DNA of 64,000 bases from Cavia porcellus (Eukaryota > Chordata > Mammalia > Rodentia > Caviidae): the NCBI RefSeq assembly GCF_034190915.1, contig NW_026947507.1, positions 28,758,001-28,822,000 of the forward strand, read 5' to 3'. The notes under the pieces are model-generated. The model ran no database searches and was not told the origin of the DNA. It saw only the letters and a list, made by a program, of their open reading frames with translations. Shown here in pieces: positions 23,231-33,996 of this stretch. The translations under genes and the position numbers were made by a program. How positions within the stretch are numbered: the first letter of the stretch is position 1; the number at the start of each line of letters is the position of its first letter.

Positions 23231-26200
23231 TTTGTTCTCTTAAGAAGTTTAACATTTCTTTCAAGAAACTTCTACTTGCAACAAAGTCTACCAATATTGT
23301 TTATGTAAGAAAGCATTTGTTTAGTTTCTTTAGTCTGATATGATTTTAAAAAGCTCCCATCTTGAAGAAAAAGAATATTGTTCACTCTCAGGGTTAACTT
23401 TGGTGGAAAATTCTAAGATCTTCTAAATGTTGACTTTATCATTTTACATGCTTACATAATTTTTAATGTCCAAAGTTATGACTTATTAAATGAGATGTGT
23501 TATTTTTGTTTTCATAAGCGGATTTCTTGTGCTTATGTGGATTTCTTACAAAGATTTTTTTATAGCAGATTTTGGGTATTTTTATGCACGTGTATCTTTG
23601 TGGCTCCCTGATTTTTAATACAATACAATATGATCTACTTCCAACTCATTTCTAACAATACTAAAGTGCAGAAAGTAATTATTTTCAAAATAGTAAGTAC
23701 TTATGGCATTATTCACAGCTTCTTTATTTCACAATGGACAAGACACTAATACTGTAAAATTAAAATCTCACTAAAATTAAAAAAGTTAATCACATAAACA
23801 AATAAATGAGGAGTCCATAGATGAGTACAAGCAGAAGTAACTTTCATTGATGTTTCTAATTAACTTTTACAATAACACTGTACAATAATAATTTTAAAGC
23901 TTTAACTGTTCTGTTGTTTAGAGTTAGATTCAAATTTACCCTCTCCCTATGCTTCCAGGAAATCACCTAAGAAGTAAAAATTGAGTATTTATGTGAATAA
24001 AGCTTTCAAGGAACCTTGAAAAGCTAAATATGTAAGCAAGATGTTATGAACTACAAGACAGATAAAATGTATGTTAGCAACTAGTTGTCTAGGAAACAAA
24101 ATATTCATAGCCTCACGGAAGACAATACACAACTGATCATCAGCAAGGCCTTTCAAATGGTCTTGCAAAGTGGCATAAATCTACAAAATAACATTCTATC
24201 TGTTTCTAAGTTTTGTTTATGTAACCTATACGGCCTAAGATTCTACAGTTTTTATATGGTGTCTTCATTCAGTGCAGCAGTTGGGAAGTGTTATTTGAAT
24301 GTTCCTAAAGGAAAAAAAGTGTGTTAGTATTTCAAAATGTATTAATAGATAAAAACCATGTCTCTTTTCACTTGACTCACTCTTCACAGAAAATTCACAT
24401 TTTCATAATATTTAGATGATGAACTGAGAATGCTTTTTATGATATCCTTCTTTTGGTCCTCAATCACCTACGTTAATACTATGTATATGTAATTCTAAGT
24501 TTCTTTTTTTGTGTGATGAGGAAATTAATATGACTTGAAACATTTTTAATCACATTGTTTTATTTCATGTTAGTGTATTTTTGGCCAGATACAAGATTGT
24601 GTAGCCTATGACAGTAAAAGAAGATAATTATTTAAATATCATTTATAATTATAATAGGAGCAGAAAAAATGTATAAATATCTATTTGTATTTCCCTGAGT
24701 TTTCAAGAAATGCATACCCTGTCCCTTCAGCAATGGACATCAAGAAATATATTGCCAGAAACTTACCTCTTGCTGTCTCTCAATCACCATTCTTCTGTAA
24801 GATAATCAAATCCAGACTTTGTTGTGTTAAAAAGAATACAATTGTGCATGTACTTTATATAAATTCAGCTATACAGTATACATTATTATGTGTCTGGCTT
24901 CTTTTGAACAGAGTTATGCTTGTGAGATCCACACTCTGATTGTTTTGTAACATTGTATTTCAATTTTTTAGCCATTCAGTCATTGTAGGCCTATGTACTG
25001 ACTTACTTTCATTCTCTATCCATTCTCCAGCTGATAAACACATGGTTTTTCTAGGTTTACATACATTTAAATAATATAGCTGTGCAATGTAAAGATAAAA
25101 TTAGTTTTATATAAGACATTAGTAAATATCACAGTCTCTAGTATAAAAAATAATAAATACCGAAAGAGTAACAAGATCCAAATATATAATAGATACTGTA
25201 AAAATTAAAGAGAAGGAAAGTGCTCTAGAGGATATAACTGTAGTAAGGTTAACTGTGTAAGATAGATAACTAAATTTTTGTTAGATCATTGAACAGAATG
25301 GTCTGCACTGACAATGTTTGAGTGTCTATCCACTTTTTATGCTTTGATCTTATAACTTGAACAACTATTTCTAAGATGACAATATGTAATGTATCAACAA
25401 GTGATTTCTTAATGGATCAACTAGTAATTTCTTGTATCAACTAGTAATTCCTTGGTGTTAGTTTCTTTCTTTATTTTTTAATTCTGTATTATTTCTACCG
25501 TTTTCTGCATTGTTTTTCTTTCTTCCTTTAAATAAAAAAAGATTGAAAATGACTGCTTATTAGTAATTTTTTGTTTCAGGAATTTTACAGATGTAAAACA
25601 AAACAAAACAAAAAAGACAGCCTACATTACAGAGGCAACAGAGGAGGAACTGAATGTCAGGTTAGCCCATTTCCATTCTAGTGTGAGTTTAAGGAGTGTG
25701 CGACTTTTAAATGGTCACCAGGGATACTTGACAGTCCTCAACTGGCTGCACTGTGAAACAATTGTACAGTGCTTGCAATGGGAGAATTTCTGTTTCTGAG
25801 CTAATCCCTGAAAGAAGGAAACCTTTGGAAATAACTTTTATGAAGTCAAACTGTCATAATAGACCTTAAGAAATTGAGATGACCATAGGAAATATTTTTC
25901 AAGACCTTCTTTCTTGGACTAAGCATAGCTTCTCTCCTTGTCCCTTATAAGTCTCTTCCTAGTCCTCTAGGATTAGTTCATCGTTGTCTTTATTTGACAT
26001 TTTAACAAAAATTTGAGTAAGTTTGGAAAGAACCAACCCTTGAGGGCTGAGCCACTTCAATATCTGATTAAGTTTGTCATCCCTCAGAGTCTTCCAGGTG
26101 ATAGCTAAGCACCATATCTATTCTTGTCAAGAATCTTATTAGGGAAGTTTTGTCAGATTCTCCTATACTTCTACTATTTCCTATTGGTAAATTCCATCTA

Positions 26201-27762
26201 CTGACCTCCTTATCAAATTTCTCTTGAATCATAAATCCATGTGTTCTTCTTATACTCGGAGTGGAGCCCAGTTTTATACGTCCATCTCTTTTTCTCTATT
26301 ACAACAGTTTCTAATTAATATCTGCTTTAATACTTTATTGTTTGGATCTTTTTATTCTTTTCTCAGTTTTTCAACAGGAAAATTATAAAAACAAGGTACT
26401 TAGGAAGTCAACCAATCATCTCAACTTGGAACTAATTGGACATACATAAAATCTGAGATGAAAACTAATACCTCAGTCTGATAACACAGCAACAAGTCAG
26501 CCACCTAGTGTTTGTCAGCATCTTGCTTTTTAGTATTGATGTAGATATTGGCTCAGAGGCTGTTCCAGGATCACTCATGAGTTCTGGCCAAATTCCTTGC
26601 TCAGTAGACAAACATGCACAACACAGGCCACCCAAGTTCACTTGTCAAACAACAATTTTCCCACCAATGTCAGGTTTAGAAGATAAGTTTTCGTGAAAGG
26701 CAATATAACCTAAAGCTCAATTTATGTTACATTCAATACAGTTCAATCTAGAAAAGCTCGATATATTTTCATAAATTAAACATTCAGCAATGTACTCTAA
26801 ATCAAGAAGACGTGCTTTCGATGAATTTAGTTTTTCAAAAAAATAAGTGGGTTATTATTTTATGTGCATGTAACTAAATGGGTCATTTCAGCCTAACAAT
26901 TCATTCCACCAGCAAGTCTTTTATTTCTCAAAGTGAAATGAGTTGTGTACTTCTAGAAGAAACAAAGGCTGTAAAACTCCTAATAGTTTTTTAAATGTTT
27001 TCTAAATAAAAAAAGGAAATATTTCTGACACCTACTGTAGCTTTTCTCACCCTATAAGTATTTAAAATTGTGTTTCTTATAGGTTAAACATGGTCAAATT
27101 TTTTTTTAAAGTGAAAAGGTGCAATCTCTATTAGAAAAAGGTAAGTAACAAATTGCCTTATTTTTTTCCAGTATGGATAATGTAACTCATGTTAACAATA
27201 TTTAAATACATTTCATATACTAAACATTTTCCCCAAGAACTTTAGATCTCTGTTTTCATTTTATTTTTCAAATAAGACTCTCTTGTGAACAGTTCCATAT
27301 CTCCATTTCCTTTGTGTTTTTTCCATGTCCTATTTATCCTGAGTAAAGAATTTCAACTGATTCCAAGATAATAATGTTATTGAAAAGTAACCACATGCAA
27401 CTTTTCTCCAACATCTAGACATCCTTTTGTTCTTGTTGACTGCTTTGTTAAAAGTTTTGGAAACCATGCAAGAATCTTCAATTGCATTATTTCTATGTCT
27501 TTTGCTTAAAATGTCTCTGATCTCCCCTCTGTGTCCCCCAAATATCCTCAATACTCCTTTCCTTTGTATTGTTCATACAATTCTTCAGAGCCTATGCACT
27601 TTTCATTAGGAATAAAGAGAAATCTTTTGTTTCCTTTGATTTTTGCTTGCCTTAATGTCACTTTCCATTGGAAATTCAGCTTAAAGTCACATAGCTAGGA
27701 AATTTCTATATCAGGATCTCAGTCTAACATTCTGTTACACAGGAGTCCTCATCAGTCAAAGG
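23231..27762. other. No gene or classified repeat seen
   Basis: AT-rich sequence, with a somewhat more balanced composition at 25600-26700. Open frames of 60-84 codons (for example 24085-24327 and 24685-24939) show no domain. I see nothing I can assign. Confidence 0.5.
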
Positions 27763-27764
27763 GT

Positions 27765-28190
27765 TTATCAGCTGGGATTCACTAGAGGAACAGATGTAAT
27801 ATAATATAATAATATAATATAAATATTTATATTATATATAAATATGCATATATATATATATATATATATACATATACATAATACACATATGGTTTTACAA
27901 GGTAGGCTCACAATGGATACCTGCAGAGTCAGGTATGGAAGTTACACAAAAGTGCCCTCAGTTCACTGATAAATCAGAGAATCTGATTAAAGTTCCAAAT
28001 TCCAGAGCTCACTGCAGAGTTCCATGAGAGTCCTTATCCGGAGGCCAAAGAGTCATTGCTAGAAGGTGGAGAAGTCTTTGTTGGAAGCCTGGGTAATGCC
28101 TTTCAAAGGCAATATGAAGTCCCAAGTTCATCTGAAAGGGCAGAAATGAGAATTATTTCTTTTTCCTTTATAACTTTTTTAACCAATCCT
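27765..28190 (-). repeat. Unclassified interspersed repeat, antisense, with AT microsatellite
   Basis: 'cagctgggattcactagagg' followed by 'aacagatg' is the complement of the end of the repeat type seen at 2932-3410. It is followed at 27797-27890 by a long AT-rich microsatellite that this repeat type often carries near its end. The distal part is strongly diverged. Confidence 0.45.
27797..27890. repeat. AT-rich microsatellite, (TA)n and (TAATA)n
   Basis: A run of TAATA-type units passes into about 15 TA dinucleotides and then mixed CATA units. It lies inside an interspersed repeat. Confidence 0.9.
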
Positions 28191-28291
28191 CGTTACAGAC
28201 CTATTGGTACCACTCATAGCTGCAATGCGACTTTCTACTTTAGTAGATCAAAAAAGCCACAGCAGAACAATGCTAAACCAGTCAGTTCAGC

Positions 28292-28636
28292 TGTGCTGGT
28301 TACTTTTCTCTCACTGCTGGGACAAAATACTCAACACCCAAAGTTAAGAAAGTAAAGGTTTGTTTAGCTCACATTTTGTGGAAGTTTCATTCCATAATCT
28401 GCTGGGTCCAAGGCAGAGTGGCACACAGCAGAAGACAACAGTACATGGCAGCAGAAAGGAGGGAAACAAAGACTCTTTCTTTCTTTTATATCATATGCAG
28501 GCTACATGCACCAGGGCAAGGGTGACACTCACACCCATAAACCCAGCATTGGACCATGAATCAATCACAAACTCTAGAAGCCACCTCCATGACTATGTAA
28601 GACTTTGGGAGGGACATATAGACACAAACTGTAACA
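28292..28636 (-). mobile_element. MaLR-type LTR, antisense
   Basis: The plus strand runs from TGTGCTGGTTACTTTTCTC, through 'actgctgggacaaaatactc', 'aaggtttgtttagctcacat', 'ctgctgggtccaaggcagag' and 'catggcagcagaaaggag', to AAACTGTAACA. TG...CA ends 345 bp apart and this motif order fit an antisense rodent MaLR LTR. No exact target duplication is visible. Open frames inside it are incidental. Confidence 0.7.
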
Positions 28637-28944
28637 TACGCATTTCTTATTCAAATTGAGACCATAGTTAACCATTTCAGAATAAGAAAGAAAGACAAAG
28701 AGGAATTATGAGAAAAAAAGAGAGAAACAGAAAGAGCACACAGAGCCCTCTCCATTTGTATAAATTTCCTAGAGTCTGAGGTACATAGGAATAAGACACA
28801 ACAAAACCCAATGACCAACACTGTAAAATCATCACATGCTTATCATGTGCTGATGACTGTAAGAGTTTCACATGCATATCATGTGCCATGTACTTGACAA
28901 ATGTACCCTACTAGATCCTTCTGAATGAAGTACATTTATTTATG

Positions 28945-29285
28945 CTGACCTTGAGCCCCTCCCAGAAACAAAGGCTAAGACTCTGGCCTAAACTGCCAAT
29001 CAAGAAATAGTTAATTTTAGAAACCAAGTTACCCCCTTAAGTGTGAAGCACGTCTATCTCATGCTCATGGGCCCTCCCAGGCAGGATGCCTCTGATCTTG
29101 CAGCACCACTCTGCTGCTCAGATGGTTTCCCTTCTGCTTTCTCTATATTTGCCACGCTCTAAATAAGCTTTCACTTCCCTGTTCTACCAGCCTTGCGTCT
29201 CCTATTTTCTGCTAAGAGCCTCACTTCTCCAGTCTTTGCTGAAGTGAGAGCAAGAACCAGAAAAGAGGGTAACTCAGAGATTGCC
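28945..29285 (+). mobile_element. ERV LTR-like sequence (possibly class I)
   Basis: It is GC-richer than its surroundings, with a 'cttgagcccctcccagaaac' U3-like part. Then come 'ctctaaataagctttcactt', a 'ccagccttgcgtctcc' segment typical of R/U5, and an end near 'accagaaaagagggtaactc'. I infer a degraded LTR in plus orientation. Boundaries and family are approximate. Confidence 0.5.
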
Positions 29286-29455
29286 TATTCCTCTATGGAC
29301 TTAATGCCCTAAACTCACAATTTCCTGTTACATTATGTGGTTTCACTATTTACACTTCTTCACATTTGAATGGTTACTTAAGAAAATTATAAAACTTTTC
29401 AGATCAATTCCTTCTGTACTCATGTCATAGGTCACCTGTTACAAAAAGTCAGTCT

Positions 29456-29567
29456 TGGGGCTGGGGATTTAGCTCAGCGGCATAAGCGCCTGCCTTGCAA
29501 GCAGGCAGTCATGAGTTTGATCCCCAGTACTGATAAAAAGGAAAAAGACAAAAAAAAAAAAAAAAAA
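29456..29567 (+). mobile_element. ID-type SINE, young, with target duplication
   Basis: GGGGCTGGGGATTTAGCTCA is followed by 'gcggcataagcgcctgcctt', 'gcaagcaggcagtcatgagt' and TTGATCCCCAGTACTGATAA, then AAAAAGGAAAAAGACAAAA and poly-A. The 13-bp sequence AAAAAGTCAGTCT occurs at 29443-29455 and again at 29568-29580, a clean target duplication. This is close to the family consensus visible in this window. Confidence 0.96.
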
Positions 29568-29580
29568 AAAAAGTCAGTCT

Positions 29581-30575
29581 AACACAAAAAGTAAACAACT
29601 ACACTGTTTTGTGACTCTGAACTTTCACGACTTTATTTTTTAATTAAGATAACTATAATGTGAAATCGTATTTTTAAATTTAAAACGTGTTTTGATCTTG
29701 AAATTTAGAAAAAAGACAAATGTGAAAAGCTTTGTTTGATGTTTATGCAAAAGTTGACAAACTTGTTTGGTTTTAAACAGAAGATTATAATTGGAAATCC
29801 ATTTCTTTTTTATTGTAGTATGATATTTTCTGTGTTAAAATTACAAGAATAATATTATAATGCTTTTGAAAATTAATTGGTTTTTGGCTCAGGAGTGGCA
29901 AATGAAGAGAACATTTTTAACATTAAAAAATAAATAACTGAAGGATATTTGTAGGATGCAGAAATTAACATCTCTTGTGTCTCTTTTCATTACTTATCTC
30001 TTTTTTATGTTATCTTTTCTTATTTTACAACAATATTTATGTATAGTTCTAAACATTTATCTCTCTGCAATCCATCTGTTAGCCAGTTGCCTAACATAAA
30101 ATTAGCATATTCAGGAATGTTAATGGCAATAAAGTTATCCAATATTGCTTTGCTTCCATAGCTACAAAAAGAACATTTATCAGCTCATCTCCTTATGTGC
30201 ACATTAAAACAGTTAAAATACTGCCTATGAGATCTCTTTAAAATCTGATCCTTTGGCACAAGATTCCCGGTAGTCATAAATGTAAAGTCTCCACAAGGTC
30301 ACTGAAAAAGAGTTCAAAGTCTATCAAAATTTCTGTTTACTTTGAAGTTTTTCACTAATGAAAAATTTACAATAAAGATTTCCATAAATTTTGGTAATGG
30401 AGGATAGTATAATTATAGTAAAATCAACATGCCACTTGAGCTCACAAAGGAAAATTCTCACTAAGATTCTTTACCACATTATGATGAATATGGTTGACAA
30501 TCATGAGTTATGTAAAACATCAGAAAATGAATTTTGTAGGTTTCCAACTTAAAGAAATGATACATGATCAATATG

Positions 30576-30580
<5 letters not shown>
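29581..30580. other. No gene or classified repeat seen
   Basis: AT-rich unassigned sequence. Confidence 0.5.

Positions 30581-30612
<32 letters not shown>
30581..30612. repeat. (TA)n microsatellite
   Basis: About 16 uninterrupted TA units. Confidence 0.93.
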
Positions 30613-30615
<3 letters not shown>

Positions 30616-30993
30616 ATTTTACACTGCATAAGTATATGTGCTCTGTGTCAATTATAAATACAGTTATTTAAAAATAAAAGGCATACAAATTGTTTTGAAG
30701 TAGTAATTGATATTGTTGTATAATGATAAACATGTTTCTTTTCATTATTAAATTATAAAATAAAAAGTATTAATTTTTCAGTAAGTTAAATGAGTTACCA
30801 AAAATATTTAATGTCACTCTACACCCTTTCCTAATAAGGTGAGGTTATTGTAGAACATGTGTAGATACATTATGGCAAGTTAAATTTAAAATAGAGATAT
30901 ATTGTCACCAAAATCAGGGACAAAATAATAAGTTTGCTCCTACTGTAATTTATGATTGAAGTTTATTTATGTCTGACAATTACATTTAATGAT

Positions 30994-31145
30994 GAAACCC
31001 GTGCATTGTGCAAGCCTGTAACCCACTAGGAAACTGCAAGCTGAGTCCAGCCGGAGCAATCTGAAGACTCTGTCTCAAAAGAAAGAAGAAAAAGGGTAGA
31101 GGGAGAGAGGAGAGAAAAAAGAAAGGAGGAAGGCAGAGAGGGACA
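30994..31145 (+). mobile_element. B1-type SINE fragment with purine-rich tail
   Basis: 'gcattgtgcaagcctgtaac', 'ccactaggaaactgcaagct', 'gagtccagccggagcaatct' and 'gactctgtctcaaaag' form a degraded B1 monomer. Its tail has become a GAAA/GGGA-rich purine tract of about 70 bp. Confidence 0.7.
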
Positions 31146-32503
31146 GAGGCAGGCACGGAGACTTAGTTGATTCATAAAAGTTACAAAGAATTATAATGAA
31201 ACTTACGGGGCATTTTACCTGAAAATGAAAGTTAAATTTTAAATGTTTATTATTACGAAGTGGCAATGAAGTTTCTTGATATTATCATCTCCAACACTAA
31301 ACGTTACAGAGTGATTATTTGTGCATTAAGGTGCCTTATGATAGTGTTCTTCAAAGGGTCCCATGAATTTTAAGGACATGCAAGCAAAAAACCACTGTAA
31401 GAATTGTCACTGATAAGTGACAATTCTAAATTCAAAATGGATCTCTCTTCCCCTGCATTTCCAGATTAATATTCAAATTAAACAGAATTTAAGAATTTGG
31501 GTTCTGCAAATAACAAGAAAGGAAATAAATTGATGCATTAATCAATGAATAAAAGGTTAAAAAACAAACATCATTCACAATAAATCTCGGTAAGGTACAT
31601 TTTGTTGTTGGCTGCATTTCAATTGCATTTGACAGTCCTATGGCATGTATCATGGAATTTATAAGGAAACGTTAACATTTGTGAAGAATGTAAATGAGCT
31701 GGGTTCTATAGAAGGCATTAAAAAGTTAAAGGTATTTCATCAGTATATCAGAGCCCCCACATAAAACTTTTCCTCTCCTCCCCATTCAAAATAATCGACT
31801 TATGATAGGACAGAGACCTTGAGAAATAGGAAGGGAAGTTAGTTAGCTGAAAAGCTAGAGCTGAGTACTGAACTCTTTGGTGGTTCAGGCTTCCAGAGAC
31901 CCCACCTTGGGGGCTGTGGCAACCAGGATCCAGGAGGTGTCAGGATGCCAAAGGAGCCCTTGTGAGGCCAGCCTGCTTAGTGCCCATCCAGAAAGACTCC
32001 TGTCTTATTTTCTCTCACTTTTTACCTGAAAATGAAGAATACTAGTAAGTATTCTAGGTGCTTGCCTTCCATATGAAGCTAACAGTAAAATCTTAACATA
32101 GAGAATTAACTCTTCTGAACTGGATACAGTTATCCCTTTGCAATACCTTTTTGCATCATCCTAGAGAAAAAGTCACTTAAATAGGAAACAGTAGAGATTT
32201 ATACTGTTTTGACAATATCTGAAATTATCATAGAGGACACTTTCCATGTCCTTTGTACAACGCAATAGAGCTAAATGAATTAATTTTCACAGTGAAATAT
32301 AGGAATTTATTATTAATATGTAATATTTCATGAGAAGTGTTAACATTATAAAAAGTGTCATATTTTTATTATAGTGATTAATTGTATTTTCCATTATTTG
32401 AAGAGCAGTCAATTTAATTTATTCTCACCAAGGAGGCTATAAAACTACACCTGTCATCACCTATAATTTACATACTTAAGCAAGTATTTTCAGTTCACAA
32501 ATG
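31146..32503. other. Unassigned sequence with a GC-rich patch
   Basis: AT-rich DNA with one GC-rich island at about 31860-32000 ('gaccccaccttgggggctgt', 'ggatccaggaggtgtcagg'). The island has no open frame of note and no recognised repeat signature. Confidence 0.45.
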
Positions 32504-32517
32504 GCAGAACAAATTTT
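32504..32517. repeat. Target-site duplication of full-length L1 (left)
   Basis: GCAGAACAAATTTT occurs here and exactly again at 39451-39464. The two copies bound the 6.93-kb L1. A 14-bp duplication with an A-rich 3' junction fits target-primed reverse transcription. Confidence 0.93.
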
Positions 32518-32689
32518 TTTTTTCTTTTTTTAAATTTTATTAAGCAGGAAAGGAAAAAAAAACAGAAAAAGGGTACAAGTAATACAGAATTTCAAAAAAA
32601 TAAACAGTAGGAAACCACTAGTTAAAACATTACATATTATCATCTTAGAAATAGTTGTTCAAGTCACAAAATTAAAGCTTATAAAGTGG

Positions 32690-33996
32690 ACATTCAAACT
32701 TGAGACTGCAAACAGTTCTGTTCAGTGATCCAACAAAAACTCAGTAATATGGTTATCTATCTCATATGCTTAAATATACATGCAGTTATATCCTTGAGAG
32801 CACTTTCTTTACCTCTCCTTTTTAAAATGACAATTACACATTTTGTGTTTTATTATTCCCACAGTTCTTATTACTTTTGTTTTGAATAGAATAAAACCAA
32901 ATGTGACATAACAAAACAGAGTTAGTCAAATAAAAAGGGTGGACATAGTACATGATGTAAAAACAGAATACAAGGTGATTAACAATGGTTACCATAATGC
33001 CTCTTGCTATCTTAAAAAGAATTGCCTATATCATCAGTTATAATAAAATTATAACTATATATAGTTATAATAAAATTATAACTATATATCAGTTATAATA
33101 TAAATTATAACAAAACAAACAGAACAAAACCAATAAAACCAAAACATTGGAGACATTACAGGACTTCCAAAGAAGATAATAGGCAAGCCAGAATGGGCAT
33201 CACAGTGAAACTTATTGGCTTCAAAGTTGTTGCTTATACTCTCAAACTTGGTACTATCAAGCAAAACAGAATAGAGTAAAATCAGTCAAAACAAGATGGT
33301 GAGAACAATACAGGGTTTCAAATCAAGTTAATAGGAAATCAAAGTGGGTTACTATAATATATCCTGCTATTTTTTATTTATTTTCCCCTTAATTAAAAAG
33401 ATAAAAAAAAAGTGAATAACAAAAAAAGGAGACTGAGATAAAAGAGGACATAACAACAAAACAGCACAGGTCAGAACATAACAATTTAAGCAACATAGTG
33501 TTTCTCCACAAGATATCCCGACATAAATGTAGTTACCATAGTGTCTCTTTCCTTGAAGTCTTTGAGTATAACTTCATATACTATAGCATCAAACATATCA
33601 AGACAATGTAAAACCATTCAAGAGGATGACAGTATTACAGGGTATTTAGAACCAACTAACAGAAAACAATGTTTTTTATATTATCTCCTTGTCTAAAAAA
33701 GTTTTTGTTTATATTATCACATATAATTAAGTCCAGTAAGATACAACCTGTTAAGACTGATGGAGACAGAAGAACAAAAGCTTGATGGGACTTCAAAACA
33801 AAATGATATTACATCAGTATTTGCTATTATAATGTCTTCATTTCTCCAAAATAGCTATTCATACCATCACAGACAATAAAATCAAACAGCCCAGAATAAA
33901 ACCATTATAATTAATGAATGAAAATATTATAAGGCTTCAAAGCAATATAATGGGGAATCATGATTATCACATACTTTTAAGTATTGTTATCATTTC
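32690..33996 (-). repeat. L1 3' UTR tandem array, ~150-bp units
   Basis: The 3' UTR is built of diverged repeats. The anchor (on the minus strand 'cattatggtaaccattgtt', on plus 'aacaatggttaccataatg') recurs near 32991, 33199, 33351, 33535, 33680, 33827 and 33967. Most spacings are about 141-152 bp, and the 208-bp and 184-bp gaps hold extra AT-rich sequence. Each unit also carries 'gaagtcctgtaatg'- and 'ttggttttattctgtttt'-like words. The same unit occurs in the L1 copy at 49675-50380. Confidence 0.75.
33037..33110. repeat. AT-rich 27-bp tandem repeat within L1 3' UTR
   Basis: The word AGTTATAATAAAATTATAAC occurs twice with TATATAT linkers, followed by a third partial unit. It expands one unit of the 3' UTR array and is nearly palindromic. 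Confidence 0.85.

Noticed and set aside
28056..28659. Two adjacent 99-codon plus-strand frames that might suggest a small split gene
   Set aside because: The first lies in a diverged interspersed repeat and adjoining sequence; the second lies in an antisense MaLR LTR. No homology to a protein family is visible.
29457..29530. Possible tRNA-Ala gene (A and B box, TGC anticodon-like loop)
   Set aside because: There is no pairing acceptor stem, the T-stem is mismatched, an A-rich tail and target duplication are present, and the same unit recurs many times. It is a SINE.
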